DNA from: Papaver somniferum
Lineage: Eukaryota > Streptophyta > Magnoliopsida > Ranunculales > Papaveraceae
NCBI RefSeq assembly: GCF_003573695.1
Contig: NC_039362.1
Span: 197,365,625 to 197,429,624, forward strand
Direction of reading: 5' to 3'
DNA: 64,000 nucleotides
Position numbers and translations under genes: made by a program. The notes under the pieces are model-generated. The model had not been told where the DNA came from, ran no database searches, and saw nothing but the letters and a program-made list of their open reading frames with translations. Below are positions 42,765 through 54,667 of this stretch, piece after piece. The first letter of the stretch is position 1; every line of letters begins with the position of its first letter.

Positions 42765-43095
42765 TAGGCCTGTCAATGGAAATCCGTTAACCGTTAGCCG
42801 AATCCGATTACCCGGTTGCCGTTACGTTTAGTTCCATTATATCCGTTATCCGTTATCCGTTACCGATAATGTAGCGGTTAATTTTATCCGACGGTAACGG
42901 CAACGAAAGAGCTATTTCCGTTAGCCTTAGTTCCGTTAACCGCTAACGTGTGCCTAGCACGTGTAAAATTCATCTATACCTAGGTTACTATACTCGAATC
43001 AACATCATTTTCATCTTCTTCTGTTCTTCAACTGAATCAACTCACAAACGAGAGAAGAAAATTGAAATTAGGGTTTTCAATTCGTGAAATTAATC

Positions 43096-45432
43096 ATGAC
43101 CCAAAGCGAAAGAGGAGCATCCAATTGCGTTGGTTCATCAAAAAGAAGTCATCCCTCTCAATCACTTTCAGTTGCATCTGAATTACCTTCTGCATCTCAA
43201 GTTCAACAATCAGGAATTCAATCAACACCTGCTGCTGTTGCAACAGAAGAAGCAGTAGAAGAAATAGAAGTAGATGAAGATCCAATTATAGCTGAAGCAA
43301 AGAAGAAACTGCGTGCAGTAAGGTCTGATGTTTGGGATGATTTTGAAAGGTTAACTGAAAAGAAGATGGTAAAAGGTAAGGAGATTGGGATACTTGTAGC
43401 TAAATGCAAATATTGTAATAAGAGAATGATTGCACCCAGTAGCCAAGGAACCAGCAAATTGCATTACCATGCCAAAACTTGCCAAAACAAGCCTGCAAAC
43501 AAGAAAGGACAAACAAAGATTACTACAGTCAGAACAGGTAATGCACAAACTAAGCTTGCTAATTGGAAGTATGATGCTGATGCTACTAGGATACTAGTTG
43601 CCAAAATGATTGCTAAACATGGTTATCCAATCACTATAGTTGAGCATCCATATTTTGTTGAGTTTGTGAAGTCTTTAAATCCTGCTGCTAAACTTTACAC
43701 TAGGAATACAGTTAGGGAAGATATCATGAAACTAAGAACTGAGTTCAAAAAAGAATTACAAGACCAATTTGAGACAATTACATCTAAGTGTAGTTTAACA
43801 ACAGATATGTGGTCATGTAAGCATACAAAGGATGGTTATTGTTGTGTGACAATGCATTACATAGATGATGATTGGAAACTGATTAAGAAAACACTTGCAT
43901 ATACTTTAGTGCCATCACCACATTCTGGAGAAGTTCTAGCATCTGTAGTGAAATCAGTATGTCTAGATTGGAACATAGATACTAAGCTTTTTGCTGTTGC
44001 TGCTGACAATGCTAGCTCCAACAATGTTATGATGGACCATCTGAAGAAATGGCTTGATAGCAAAGACTGTTTAGTTCTTAATGGGGATATGTTCCAAATG
44101 AGGTGTAGTAATCATGTATTACACTTGATTGTAGGGTGTGGAATGAGAGTGGCTGCTCCATTTGTAGATGCAGTTAGAGAGTGTGTAAAATATGTCAAAG
44201 CAAGTCAGGCTAGAAAAGAGAGATTTGAATTTTCTATTGCTCAAGTTAAGCTTCCTTCTTCAAGGTCTGTGGGTTTAGATGTGGATACCAGGTGGAACTC
44301 CACCTATAAGATGTTAAAGGATGCAATCTTTCTGAGACAAGCTTTTGTTAGGCTAGCTGATTTAGATAATGACTTCAAGATACTACCAACCTCTAAGGAG
44401 TGGGAACAAGGAGTACACATATGTGAATGTTTGGAATTGTTTGATGTCATTTCAACCAAATTTGCTGGGATTAAGTATCCCACAGCAAATTTATATTATA
44501 ATGGGGTGCAAGAAGTTAATAGATGCATTAAGATATGGGAATCAAGTCAGCATGAGTACATAAGAGACATGGCCAATAATATGAGGATGAAATTTGATAG
44601 CTACTGGAAAGAAAGTAACACTTTGATGGGCATTGGGGTTGTTTTAGATCCTAGGTACAAAGCTAAATGGGTGGAGTTTATTATGAAGAGAGTATATGGT
44701 GTGGATCACTATAAAAGTCACTATAACAAATTTGAGCTTGCACTCAATGCTCTTTTCTGTGCTTATGAAACAAACACTACAGCTCCAGATTATTTTGATA
44801 CTGCAATGCATTCAACTGCATTTGAGAGCTGTGCAGGTACAAGTACAACAACATCATATGGATTTGGTTATGATGATTTCATTATGGAAAACAATATGTT
44901 TGAGGTTGAGAAGTCAGAATTGGAGACATACTTAGCAGAACCAGTTCTTCCTAAAGGCACGGATGCTGAAGAAATGAGGTTTGATATCTTAAGTTGGTGG
45001 AAGAATCATTCTGCTAAGTACCCAATTCTCTCAAGGATTGCAAGAGATGTATTGGCTGTTCTAGTGACAAGTGTAGCATCAGAATCCATGTTTAGTATTG
45101 GTGGCAGAGTTCTCACATCTCACAGGAGTTCATTAGCTCCAGATCTTGTTGAAGCTTTGCTTTGTTTGGGTGATTGGCTGCCAGATCTCACTCTCAGTGA
45201 GAGCAATAGTTGTGTTACTGGTAAGTTTCCTTATATCTTAATATTTTACTAGCTTTTACTGATAGTTGTGACTGCACTGACATTGCCACTTTTATTGGCT
45301 TATTGCACTGACATTGCTACTTTTATTGGCTTATTGCACTGACATTTCCACTTTGCCAACTTAAGTTGCTTCACTGACATCACTGTCTAACACTTTTCAT
45401 TTTCCTTTCAAAATGCAGAAGTTGAGGACTAA
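43096..45432 (+). CDS. hAT transposase, BED zinc finger plus hATC, two exons
   Basis: The likely start is the ATG at 43096 (MTQSERGASN); an open frame extends four codons upstream without an ATG. Exon 1 runs to 45220, a GT-AG intron spans 45221-45418 (gtaagt...aaatgcag), and exon 2 adds EVED and a stop at 45432, giving 712 residues. Without splicing the frame would end at 45252. Domains: acidic/serine-rich N-terminus; BED finger about 78-130 (VWDDFERL, CKYC, HYHAKTC); catalytic core with Asp in LTTDMWS (237) and AADNASSNN (304), CSNH at 337-340, DTRWNSTYKML; C-terminal hATC dimerisation domain (SWWKNHSAKYPILSRIARD, SVASESMFSIGGR). It resembles the RICESLEEPER/Ac group. It would cut and reinsert hAT-1 and relatives in the nucleus. 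All hallmark residues are present. Confidence 0.93.
45221..45418 (+). other. Intron in hAT transposase
   Basis: 198 bp, gtaagtttcc at the donor and tttcaaaatgcag at the acceptor. It contains two direct copies of gcactgacattg/tcc...ttttattggcttatt (45280-45340), a 35-40 bp tandem repeat. Confidence 0.75.
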
Positions 45433-45897
45433 GGAGGAATGCAGTTGGCATTGGCAGTGGAGAATTTGGAGATGGAGGAATGCATTTGCAGTTGCAGATG
45501 CAGTTGGCATCCCTTTGTCTTTTCTTTTGCAAAAACTTGGTTTTTTTCTTTTGATAGAACATGTGATGATCTGAACATGTAATTTGGTTTAGAACATGAA
45601 CATCTGTATGTTTTTTTTTCTGTGTGTCATGGATTTAGAACTTGTTTGCTTGGATTTAGAACTATTCTATGTAATTGGTTTGTGTTTTAAACCTGCTTTT
45701 GTGTTGTCCTGTGACATACCGGTTAATACCGGAAAATTAACCGTTAGCCGATAAGTCCGACGTAACGGCAATGGTTTTGGATTTTACAATTCCGTCGGCA
45801 TTTAACGGATAACGGTTAACCGCTAATTTAAACGGCAACGGTAGCGGCAGAGCCATTATTTGTTACGTTAAGTGCCGTTGACAGGCCTATGTATCGA

Positions 45898-46140
45898 ACA
45901 ACAAATGCAAAGCAAGCTCTGAATGATAGAATAGAAATTGTGGCAGTAAACAAAAGTGAATTTGTACAAGACAGCTGTGATACGGACACACCTTGTTTGG
46001 TGTTAAGAACATGAATAGGCAGAGTTTCAAATACATGTACCTAAAATATTTGGTGAGATTGGGATATACTCGGATTAATTGGAGTGTACTAAATTTGAAC
46101 TCATCCAAACTAGTGTGCTAAAGGGTGTCTAAAAGGTGTT
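45898..46140. repeat. Duplicated segment, copy 3, right half
   Basis: Matches 11020-11180 and 41450-41600 (acaaatgcaaagcaagctc, caccttgtttggtgtt, aaatacatgtacc). It fades after about 46050. Confidence 0.65.
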
Positions 46141-46249
46141 AAAAAACAAATTGCCCATACTATTAATACCATAAAACAACCGTGCCGACTAAAACATATT
46201 CAAAAAAAATTCAAAATCTTTCTTTAAAACTCTAACTATACACGATGAA

Positions 46250-46600
46250 ATCAAAAAAGGAAAAAAAAAAGCGAATCAAAAGTCGGCAAGGTATTTTTTT
46301 TGTCGACCTTGCCGATTAGTATTAGTCGTTATCTTCATAGGTTGAATATTGTGACGACTTTTCATCTCTGAAATTAGCATTTACATGGTCGTTACGGTAT
46401 CCATCCTTATACATATAGTCGGCAGGTTATGAAATTAATACCTTGCCGCCTATAGTTTAGTCGGCAGGTTATGAAACTAATATTTTGCTGATTAATCATG
46501 CATTTCTAAACACCTTTCTCTGTATGTCAAAAATCCTATAGTCGGCAGGCTATTTTTTTGTCGACCTTGCCGACTTTCCATACTTTCAGAATTGAAAGTG
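46250..46600. repeat. Inverted-repeat cluster built on gtcggcaag
   Basis: Motifs gtcggcaagg, tcgaccttgccga, gtcggcaggttatgaaa (twice) and gtcggcaggctat...tcgaccttgccgac alternate on both strands. The pairs at 46280-46315 and 46540-46575 form near-perfect hairpins around T-rich loops. A foldback or MITE-type element is likely; the superfamily is unclear. Confidence 0.5.
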
Positions 46601-46652
46601 TTGATTCCTTATGTAATTTAGAGTATAAAATCACTCAACAACTTTGGAATCC

Positions 46653-46947
46653 TGTTGGGCTAGTATGGTTTCATTTACGTTACAAAAAAAAAAATCCTCA
46701 AAAATCATAACACATAATCCATGAGTTCAATCCAAATGATACCTAATTTGATAATTTTAATTCAACTAATTAACAAACTAAATTAATTAACTTAAATGTG
46801 GCCTACGGCCCATGGATGTGCGGTTCAACTAGATTCCTAAGGTTGTATATAAAGGAAACTATGTAATGCTTTTACTCTAATCTCCTAATAAGATTGGTCT
46901 TCTCCTTCCTCTTATATTTCTCTGTTTCACCTATAATTTCCACTACA
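46653..46947 (+). repeat. 5' LTR of Copia-2
   Basis: TG...CA boundaries, TATA-like box 100 bp before the end, no partner LTR found downstream. The adjoining acgttatcatg resembles the cgttatcagcacg binding site of some copia lineages. Confidence 0.6.
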
Positions 46948-47802
46948 AAACGTTATCATGCACCAAGCTATCCCGCTGAGCTATGGGATCGATTGATTTT
47001 TTTTTTTCTTTTTCAACACGGATGATTTCCATCAACGCCGACTCAAATAAGCTAAGTTGGATTTATTTCTTTTTCTTTCTCTTTTCCCATTTTTTGATTG
47101 GAACAAACGTTGGGATATTAACATTGTAGATGAAAATTGATTTGATTAGTTTTGATTTAATTAATCCGTTTATAGGTGAAAATTGGTCTGATTATGAATT
47201 AGGGATTATTTTGATTGATTAATCTATGCAATATATAATTATTTGGTACTAATCTTTCTCATGGTACTAATCTTTCTCATACTGTGTATGTATTACTAAT
47301 AAAATATATGCTTATGAATGGGAATCAAGAAATAGGGTGCGGCAATCTCTTTCATAGTTAGATTCAGCTGTTGTCGTCCTTGGGGAAAAGAGGAAGGAAT
47401 TTTTTTTCTTCTGCGAATCTGGGATCTGTCTGCGAAAGGAAAAAGAGGGGAAAAGAACATCCGTCCCTATCCTGTCAGTCCTATCCCGTTCCGGTCCAGC
47501 CAATCCGTCCAGGTCCAACCAAAGCCGGTATGGTTCAACCGAACCGGTCCTATCCAACTCGAACCTGTTCTGTACAGACCCCGTTCTAGTCGTGGCCTGT
47601 TCTGTTCTTTTTCCATTTCCTTGGGATGTGCGCGACCAAGACTGTTCCGGTTCCGTGTATAAACATATACATCGGGAACCAACCAATATACGAGGTTTGT
47701 CACTAATGTAATGTGGATTTTTACATTGAATACCTATTGGGATTTTTTTTATTTTTTTTTTAGAACATGCCTAGTTTTGTTTTTTTTTTTTCTTAAGATA
47801 AG
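46948..47802. other. Copia-2 leader and unassigned sequence
   Basis: The leader is T-rich to about 47330. 47340-47660 is a GC-richer block with repeated ccggtcc/ccgttcc motifs, giving ORFs on both strands (47312-47686 minus and 47371-47589 plus). I recognise no protein in it; a separate short insertion or captured fragment is possible. Confidence 0.35.
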
Positions 47803-47807
47803 TCCAT

Positions 47808-49127
47808 TGATAAGCACGAAAGTGTTACATTTTATACTCATATTTATATTAGCTAGGACTCAATATTTTGACTAATGACACTATTTTAGTGCTTTTGCAG
47901 AAAGTACAAGTGAATTCGATCATCCAGCAAATAAACATCAAAAGGTGAGACTTAATGGTGAACCGAGTCGATGTCAGCACACTAATGCCACCTAAGATTG
48001 GTCAAGAGTGACTTTATTATTGTTAGCATAAGAATGGAAGAATATCACCTCCATGACCACGTGCATATGAAGTAAAGGGAAAGATTAATAGATCTTGTCC
48101 TTACATAAGTTCTCTTGCTATATTTATATAAAGAATCTGAAGGAATATTTGAAGCCAACCGACGTCATTTTGCAAATACGGTTAAGGTGGGACCCAGCAC
48201 ATGCAAGAAAATATCATGCTTTCTAAATGAAATTCATATACTATGGAAAGTGGAGATTCGGTGATACTTTACAATGTCTCGTCATATTATGACACGTGGC
48301 ACAACATCATTGGGTGAATTTATATTTTCATGACATGTGGCAGACTTCTATTGGGAGGTGATGTGGCGACGAAGAAGAAAAACATGAATTCATTTGTGAG
48401 CTATATTTATGTGTTGTTTCAAGATATACTAGGGGGCGCCCGGCCACAGAGCTGGAAGAGAAACAGGAGAGGGATTTTGGTGTTTTGTTTTCGATTCTTC
48501 GTTTATCTTTAGCTAAAGTTTGATTTTAATATGTTTATGGTTTTTGAGAAAGCCATGGGTAGCTAGAGTTATGTTAGGGTTTGGGTAGAAACCAATTTAA
48601 TTGTGTAAACTCTACATTTATATGCTCAATAATGATTTAAATGACTAGTAGTTTTTCTTCATATAGCTTGGTGTTTTATTGTTCATGTGTTTTTCTTGAT
48701 TATTTATGCTTTTGAATTGATATTTCGTGCTTCGGTTAAATCCCTAGACGTGGTATTCAAGGATAGATAGGTAATGCTTTAGAATCACTACTCATGAAGC
48801 GAAGAAAACTAGAGCGGAGAAATAATATTTGAAAATGCATGGAATAGATTTTTAAAGATTAGTATAGTTTGCATAATTAATTGGTGGAAACCGAAAATCC
48901 TAACAACCTTCTATCATTCTTTTTTTTTCGTTAAAATTATTTATTGTTTCATTTTGTTTCAAATTTCTGAAAACTCATTAAACATTATCTATTTGATTAT
49001 TTGGTCTTGGTATTAGTTAGAAGTAGTATTTTCACACTCCTCGTGGGAACGACCTGTACTTTCCATTGTTCTACTAGTGAGACACTGTGCACTTGCAGTA
49101 TTTTATTGTAGGTTTCCGAACTTACCA
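47808..49127 (+). mobile_element. Solo LTR 2, nested in Copia-2
   Basis: 1320 bp, tgataagcacg to aacttacca, flanked by tccat at 47803-47807 and 49128-49132. A TATA-like ctatatttatg lies at about 48401. Near the end are ctcgtgggaacgacc and cacttgca, common in gypsy LTR 3' ends. No internal sequence remains. Confidence 0.9.
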
Positions 49128-49132
49128 TCCAT

Positions 49133-50780
49133 AAACGGTCAATTTAAATTATGAGTATTGATCCCGATCATTAAGAATGTTGGTCTTAATGCTATTTTGT
49201 TCTTTTGAAAATGATATTGGCTATAGTTGAATGATGTTTTTTGTCCAATTGGTTGTACCAACTCGATTCAAATATATTTATTTGGGGTTATAAGTACTTG
49301 AACACCATTATTGCGTACTTGATATTTTCTTCCCAAAATTTGAATATTCCATGGAATGTAATCCACTTACTCGACTATTAATTTGTCAGTAGTTTCAAAA
49401 CATACGTTCAAATAAAATCACATATATTCCAATTTTTGTGGAAGAACTCACAAAATATGATATGAGTCAGAATATTTTCATTTCTCTACTTCGTCCATGA
49501 GACTCGAACAAGTATATGTTGAAGTATGATAACAAGAGAACTATTTTTAGTAATATATTCAACCTAAAGTAAGTGGTTGACATGTCTAATGAGATTCTCT
49601 TGGCTTGTTGAGATAAAGAAATTTTTCAAATTAAGATAAATGTGGCAAAATTGAAAATGGAAATAACCCCGAAGTAATGAGGGTTAGACGTACTGACTCA
49701 TATAAAGCATGTGAAAAGGGACATATATATCATGAGACAAAGATGTATTTTTTCCCCCGGTAGTATTGACACCAAAGTACAAGTATCAACTCAATATGTG
49801 ATGAAGCTAAGATGTAATTCTAGCTCTCATCATATTAGCAACCAATTTCCATGGGAGAGTCATACTTTAGACATCAACTTTAATGACAAGAAGAACTTTG
49901 CTTAGCCAATTGACTATTTCATTGAACTAGATCAGTTGTCTGCGCTTATGGAATGAAAAGTATGTCATTCCCATGAGACATCAATTCTCTAACATATATC
50001 GGTAAAAGTAATTGAGTTGAATACGACTTTGGATACGTAATAAGACCACACCACTTATTAAATTTTTTTAGACTCAATGTCTAAGCTCTGTATGTATTAA
50101 GGGATAATCACATCTTGTTAAGTGGAAAGGGTGTTCATGCGTGAACTATTACCTACCTTTTTGGAAACTTACAGTGAGAATGGATTTGATTGCATCTATA
50201 AATTATTTCTAATGAATGTGGAAGGAAGCATATTCATAGAAAGTTAGTGTGTCAATATAGTGAATTGCAAATCATTGGAACTTGAATTATTGAATCTATA
50301 TTAACCCCAACAATGAAATGATTGGGATTGATTCATAAAGACTTTGACTTAACCATAAGGCACATTGGTTGTGATACGATGTTTCGATTTGAAAGTAGTA
50401 ACACGGGCATCACTTCATTTGAGTGTACAATACGATGAACTAATAGAATCTGAAGTTACGACATCTATCATAATCAGTGATTTCTAAAGTTACTAGATTT
50501 GCACTACCTCTCCCCATTATGCTTTAGAGTAAAAAAGCACGTCACTCATTTTACAAAGTCTTTCTTTAGTAAAACATGAGTGAGACCATTATGTTTTACT
50601 TAGATGAAAATGGTAAATAACTCATTCTCCAAGTAACCAAGGTGTTGTTAGTGAACATATATCCATGCAGAATGCGGATCATTCAAGTGATTTATGGCTC
50701 TGCTGGATAAATTCGACGCATTGAGTCAGTTATTGCTCACAACAAACGATGCAATTTATGTACAATTCCTGGCACATATT
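49133..50780 (+). pseudogene. Copia-2 gag/protease region, unreadable
   Basis: This stretch should hold gag, protease and the integrase N-terminus by position. I cannot read a convincing motif; frames are short and AT-rich. Confidence 0.35.
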
Positions 50781-51640
50781 ACACAATGCAAATTGCAAAG
50801 TATCACCAACCTTGTTAATGCTAGAGAATTTACATCAAAAGGACTTGATGAATTTTGCATGTTTAATAGGATCAATATAGAGCATCTTATAACCAATGGT
50901 CTCGCAGAGGCTACCATCAAAGGTTATAGATGGTGCCTAAGGAATAGGTTACGCGTACCAACCTATCTTTTATTGCTTTGGGGATATGCAGTATTACACG
51001 CATCTTACTTAATTTGTTTTTAGAACCCAGTATTATTCAACCTTTTCTGTGTACCAGTTGATAACTGGATTTAAGCCTGACATTCATGTTCTTACACATT
51101 TTTGGTTGCACTATATATGTGCCATTACGACTCCATATCGTGCTATGATGGGTCTTCAAAACTGTTAAGTAGTTATGTTGGAAATGGGTTCCCAACAATT
51201 ATCCGCATTTTAAAACTTTTGGCAGGAGATCTCTTACCGCTAGATTTGCGGGTTATCACTTTAATGAGACAGTCTTCTCGTCGTTAAGGGAGATAAGAAA
51301 AAGTATTTTCTAAGGGAACGACAAGAATTGTCGTGCTGTGTTCTCACTATGTCTAATATTGATTCTTGTACTCCACAAATATAAATGTAAAGTGATAAAT
51401 AATATTCGATTTTCAGAATGTACACTGATGTTGCTAAAATGATGAGATCACACATACCAGCTGCTAACCTACCTGCAAAGTTACAAATCCTCAATACGGG
51501 ATATACACCATAGACTAAGGTGTTGCAACTACACTTAGTGGAAGTGTGGTTGAGGCCGTGGCTCCATAAAGGAAGATGGAGAGACCACCAGGTTCGATCA
51601 ATGCTCACCTAGAAAGGAAGTAGATGAGTAAGGCACAACC
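50781..51640 (+). pseudogene. Copia-2 integrase remnant
   Basis: Readable copia integrase text: NAREFTSKGLDEFCMFNRIN and NGLAEATIKG (positions of the DNxGEF and NGxAE motifs, with the catalytic Asp changed), then ITGFKPDIHVLTHF, TPYRAMMGLQN, GDKKKYFLRERQELS and SHIPAANLPAKLQ downstream. Stops and frame changes throughout. Confidence 0.75.
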
Positions 51641-52815
51641 TAATTTGTATCATTAATGAAATCGTCTCATTTGATTGTCTCTGAATATGTCCATGAATCA
51701 ATACTGGAGGACGCTTCGAAGTTTTAAATGATTCTAGAGAACAATGAAATCCTGATGGATTATGAGAATGCACATGAGTCAATGGAAGGATCGTGCGTGC
51801 ACAGTGATGAGACAATCCATAAATAGTTGCTCCAGAAGTAGAGCACAATGATATCGAACCATTCTTTATTTTTATTAATTTCAAATAAAGAGTATATTTG
51901 CCCCATGCAATCCAGGTAGAACATAGTTCTTTGACAAATATACGGGTATTTGGTGTGGTAGTGCTAACCAACCAAGTGTAAAGCATGTGGGACATATCTG
52001 GTTATTTGTCATAAAGTGTAGTGAGAAGAAAGCAGTCTTAAAGTACAAAGACTCGCCTTGTGGCGCAAGGTTTCTCACAAAGCCCTGGAATTGTTCTCTT
52101 ATAATGAACTTCATAATGTTCCGCTACTCAATTAGCTTGGTAATTTTTAAAGGAATTGAAATGCAGCATATGTATGTGGTTGTTACGTATCTCTGAAAGA
52201 ATCAAGAGATAGAAGATATTTACAAAAGTACTTGATAGCCTTTTCTTATCCAAATCAAGTGACTCTAAACCACAGAGTGCGTTTACAGTTAGATAGAACG
52301 CTCACTTATAGATAGAAGCAATCAGGCGGATGTGGTATACCCGTCTAAGTGGCTATTTGATTTTGAGGGGATAGACAAGCAAGTTCCTGATTTGGAATTC
52401 TAGCTACCTATGTTGATGTAACAGAAATGATGAGTACTCTTGACATAATAAGTGACCCTACAAGATACTCTAAATCCAAATTTGAGATGAGAAATCTGGG
52501 GAAAGATCCATCGAAAATTGAGCTTGTGGTATATTATTCCACCAATTTGAATATGTCTAAAGTTGTCAGGAAATTTAACAAGGACATGCATCCTGCTAAC
52601 ACTCCCATGGTTAGTCGAGGTTCAAATGTAAGTAAATGACCAATTCGTCTAAAGGAAGATGACGAAGATGTGTCAGGATATGAATTCCCCTTATCTAAGT
52701 ACAATAGACGTATTATTATACTTAGCATAATGTACTCGACCAAATGTTACATCCTCAGTGAACTTGTTAGTTAGATATAGCTCAGCGCCAACGCAATGTC
52801 ATTGGAATGGTATAA
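51641..52815 (+). pseudogene. Copia-2 reverse transcriptase remnant
   Basis: 52040-52196 reads YKDSPCGARFLTKPWN and FIMFRYSISL (RYKARLVAQGF and TFRYL motifs). 52436-52810 reads SKSKFEMRNLGK, DMHPANTPMVSR, RLKEDDEDVSGYEFP and APTQCHWNG-like text, the late RT region of copia Pol. The YVDD box is not preserved. It ends abruptly at 52815. Confidence 0.75.
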
Positions 52816-52828
52816 TGAACGTAATCAT

Positions 52829-52985
52829 CACTACGAAATACTGAATTTTAGTCACGCCAAATAGTCGTAGCAATTGACCAAAAATCCGTGACAAAAGATA
52901 AACAGCCACGGCTTCCTTGCCGTAACAAATAGCCCAGTGGCTAATTTTATTAGCCACGTTCTCTGCCACTGTTTTCTTGTGTTGC
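52829..52985. mobile_element. Possible CACTA-like short element
   Basis: Starts cactacgaaatactg and ends cactgttttcttgtgttg, whose complement begins caacacaagaaaacagtg. Plant CACTA elements start CACTACAAGAAA. Internal sequence is palindromic (ggctaattttattagcc). The right tip is altered and I see no clean 3-bp TSD. Confidence 0.4.
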
Positions 52986-53886
52986 AATTGTTATATGATC
53001 ATTTTCCATGAGTGTTAGCCGTCACTATTTAGCACACATGTGTGCCATGATTTGTCGTTGTTGCCACATGTTATGTCCGTGACAAAAGGTCACCATAAGA
53101 TTTTCTTATACATTCTGTTTACTACTTTGCAGAGTTTGGTTTTTAGCAAGTATTGAAACTTCATATTAAAGGTCATTCACCAACAATTCAAGTAGAAAAT
53201 ATAAAAACTTTAACTTATTCATTAGAGAAAATCAGATAATCTAGAAGATTCAAATACAAAAAAACTAGCCAAGTCAAATGATATAATCGTCAATTCATGA
53301 TGTCGAAACGAAAAAGAACATAACTATTCTTGATATCGAAACGAAACGGAAAAGAACATGACTGACATACGATACTGGAACTACTCATACGATACTGGAA
53401 CTAAAACAATTTCAGGTGTGAATATATACAGAAAACAAGATTAACTTGTTTCTCCAAAACTCTTAAGAGATTCTAATAATATCTCTTTTTTCGCTTTAAC
53501 CTGGAATTGAGGATATTAAGGGGAATACATGATATCTTCACTTCGCATTTTAGCAGGAAAAGATAAGTTTAGCACTTTCATGGTAATTCTCAACCACTCA
53601 AGTCTTCTGATCATCTGCCACCTGATCTTACTAGATGTATGTGTAATCTGTAAGATGTATTCAGATCATTCGTATACCACGAGATGATACTTGACAAATG
53701 CTTTATCGCTCCAGCCAAATCCCAATAAATCTACAACATAAACTTCGTAATTAACAAACTTCGGTATGTTGCATCTGTTCACATGGTAATTGACATAACT
53801 GAGCTATATATTAAAAGATTATACAAAAAAATCAACCCTAACCAGTAAATAGGTAATATGAGCCAATCACCAAACAAAAAATTATC
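52986..53886. other. Spacer, nothing recognised
   Basis: The first 120 bp repeat motifs of the CACTA-like piece (gtgacaaaaggtcacc, a hairpin, near 53080). A direct repeat catacgatactggaact occurs at 53366 and 53387. No gene is seen. Confidence 0.5.
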
Positions 53887-53916
53887 TTTTTTTTTGAAAC
53901 ATAAGTTTTATTAAGA

Positions 53917-54607
53917 TTAGAAAGAAATTACACGAGGGTATTTTGTACCTATAGAGTCTGCCATTACAATAGGACTAATACATAGTGGTGTTATATGGTC
54001 CCAGATGGTTGTTGATAGGTTTGTTGAAGTGCGGTCATCCGCCTCTTTGTTTGATATCCCATCTGCCGCTTGATTCCCTTCCCTGTAATTGTGGTTTATG
54101 GTGCATTGTGGAATTTGGGTCATTCTAGTTTTGATTTCTGTTATCATGTTGATTAAGTACCAAGGTGGCTCGGTTGTTGAGTTTAAAAAACGCAGGAGGT
54201 TTTCTGAATCCTTTTCGAATTGTACCTTCGGCCATTCTCGATCTGTAGTCGTTCTTGTCGCGATAAGCATGGCCCAAGTTTCGGCGGTGAGGGCGGTTGT
54301 TATCCCGAAAGGTTGTGGCTAAGATTGTGATAGCTTCATCATTTCTGCAGATGATACCCGCTCCTACAAGATCCGGATGACCTCTAGCTGCCCCATCCGT
54401 ATTGATTTTGATCCAGTCTGCGTTAGGTTTGCTCCAACCTACTAAAATTGTGGTTGAGCGTGGGATCCTAAGCGCAGGGTTTGTAGTTAGGTTCATGCAT
54501 GGTAGTACAGGTGGGAGTTTGTTTTGAGCCCATGTATACTCTTGCTGAAGTTTGATAGCCATTTGCATTATGTTTGCTGGGTTTGGTTGCTTTTGATTGT
54601 ACACCAC
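53917..54607 (-). pseudogene. LINE-2 RNase H domain
   Basis: Starts WIKINTDGAARGHPDLVGAG (Asp of the first catalytic strand), changes frame near 54290, and continues ETWAMLIATRTT, then CTINHNYREGNQAADGISN (NxxAD motif) to a stop at 53917. Plant L1 LINEs commonly end with this domain, which removes RNA from the RNA-DNA hybrid. Confidence 0.8.
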
Positions 54608-54667
54608 ATCATTTCTGGATAACCAAAGAGACCAGAATATAAAGCAAAATGATGTAGTGGCTTCATT

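Larger units (their letters stand above)
42765..45889 (+). mobile_element. hAT-1, complete hAT DNA transposon, 3.1 kb
   Basis: Terminal inverted repeats TAGGCCTGTCAA (42765-42776) and TTGACAGGCCTA (45878-45889) are perfect, with an 8-bp TSD and a full transposase gene. Both subterminal regions (42780-42960, 45715-45880) are packed with ccgttaacc/ccgttatcc-type motifs in both orientations, the expected transposase-binding sites. It interrupts copy 3 of the duplicated segment; copy 1 (near 11010) shows the uninterrupted sequence. Nothing in it looks broken, so it may be autonomous. Confidence 0.95.
46653..52815 (+). mobile_element. Copia-2, decayed Ty1/copia element
   Basis: Begins with a 295-bp LTR (46653-46947, tgttgggc to cactaca) with a TATA-type gtatataaagg at about 46844, followed by a binding-site-like acgttatcatgcac. 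Gag is not readable. Integrase and RT remnants follow at 50780-52810 in the correct order. Many stops and frameshifts make it old. A solo LTR is inserted at 47808-49127. The RNase H end and 3' LTR are missing; similarity stops near 52815 at a CACTA-like fragment. Confidence 0.75.

Noticed and set aside
46955..46985. tRNA-like stretch ccgctgagctatggga after the Copia-2 LTR
   Set aside because: No acceptor stem, T-loop or A/B box spacing. It is the leader next to the copia primer-binding site.
51261..51995. Minus-strand ORFs of 115 and 128 codons
   Set aside because: They are antisense to the decayed copia integrase and RT, whose motifs are readable on the plus strand.
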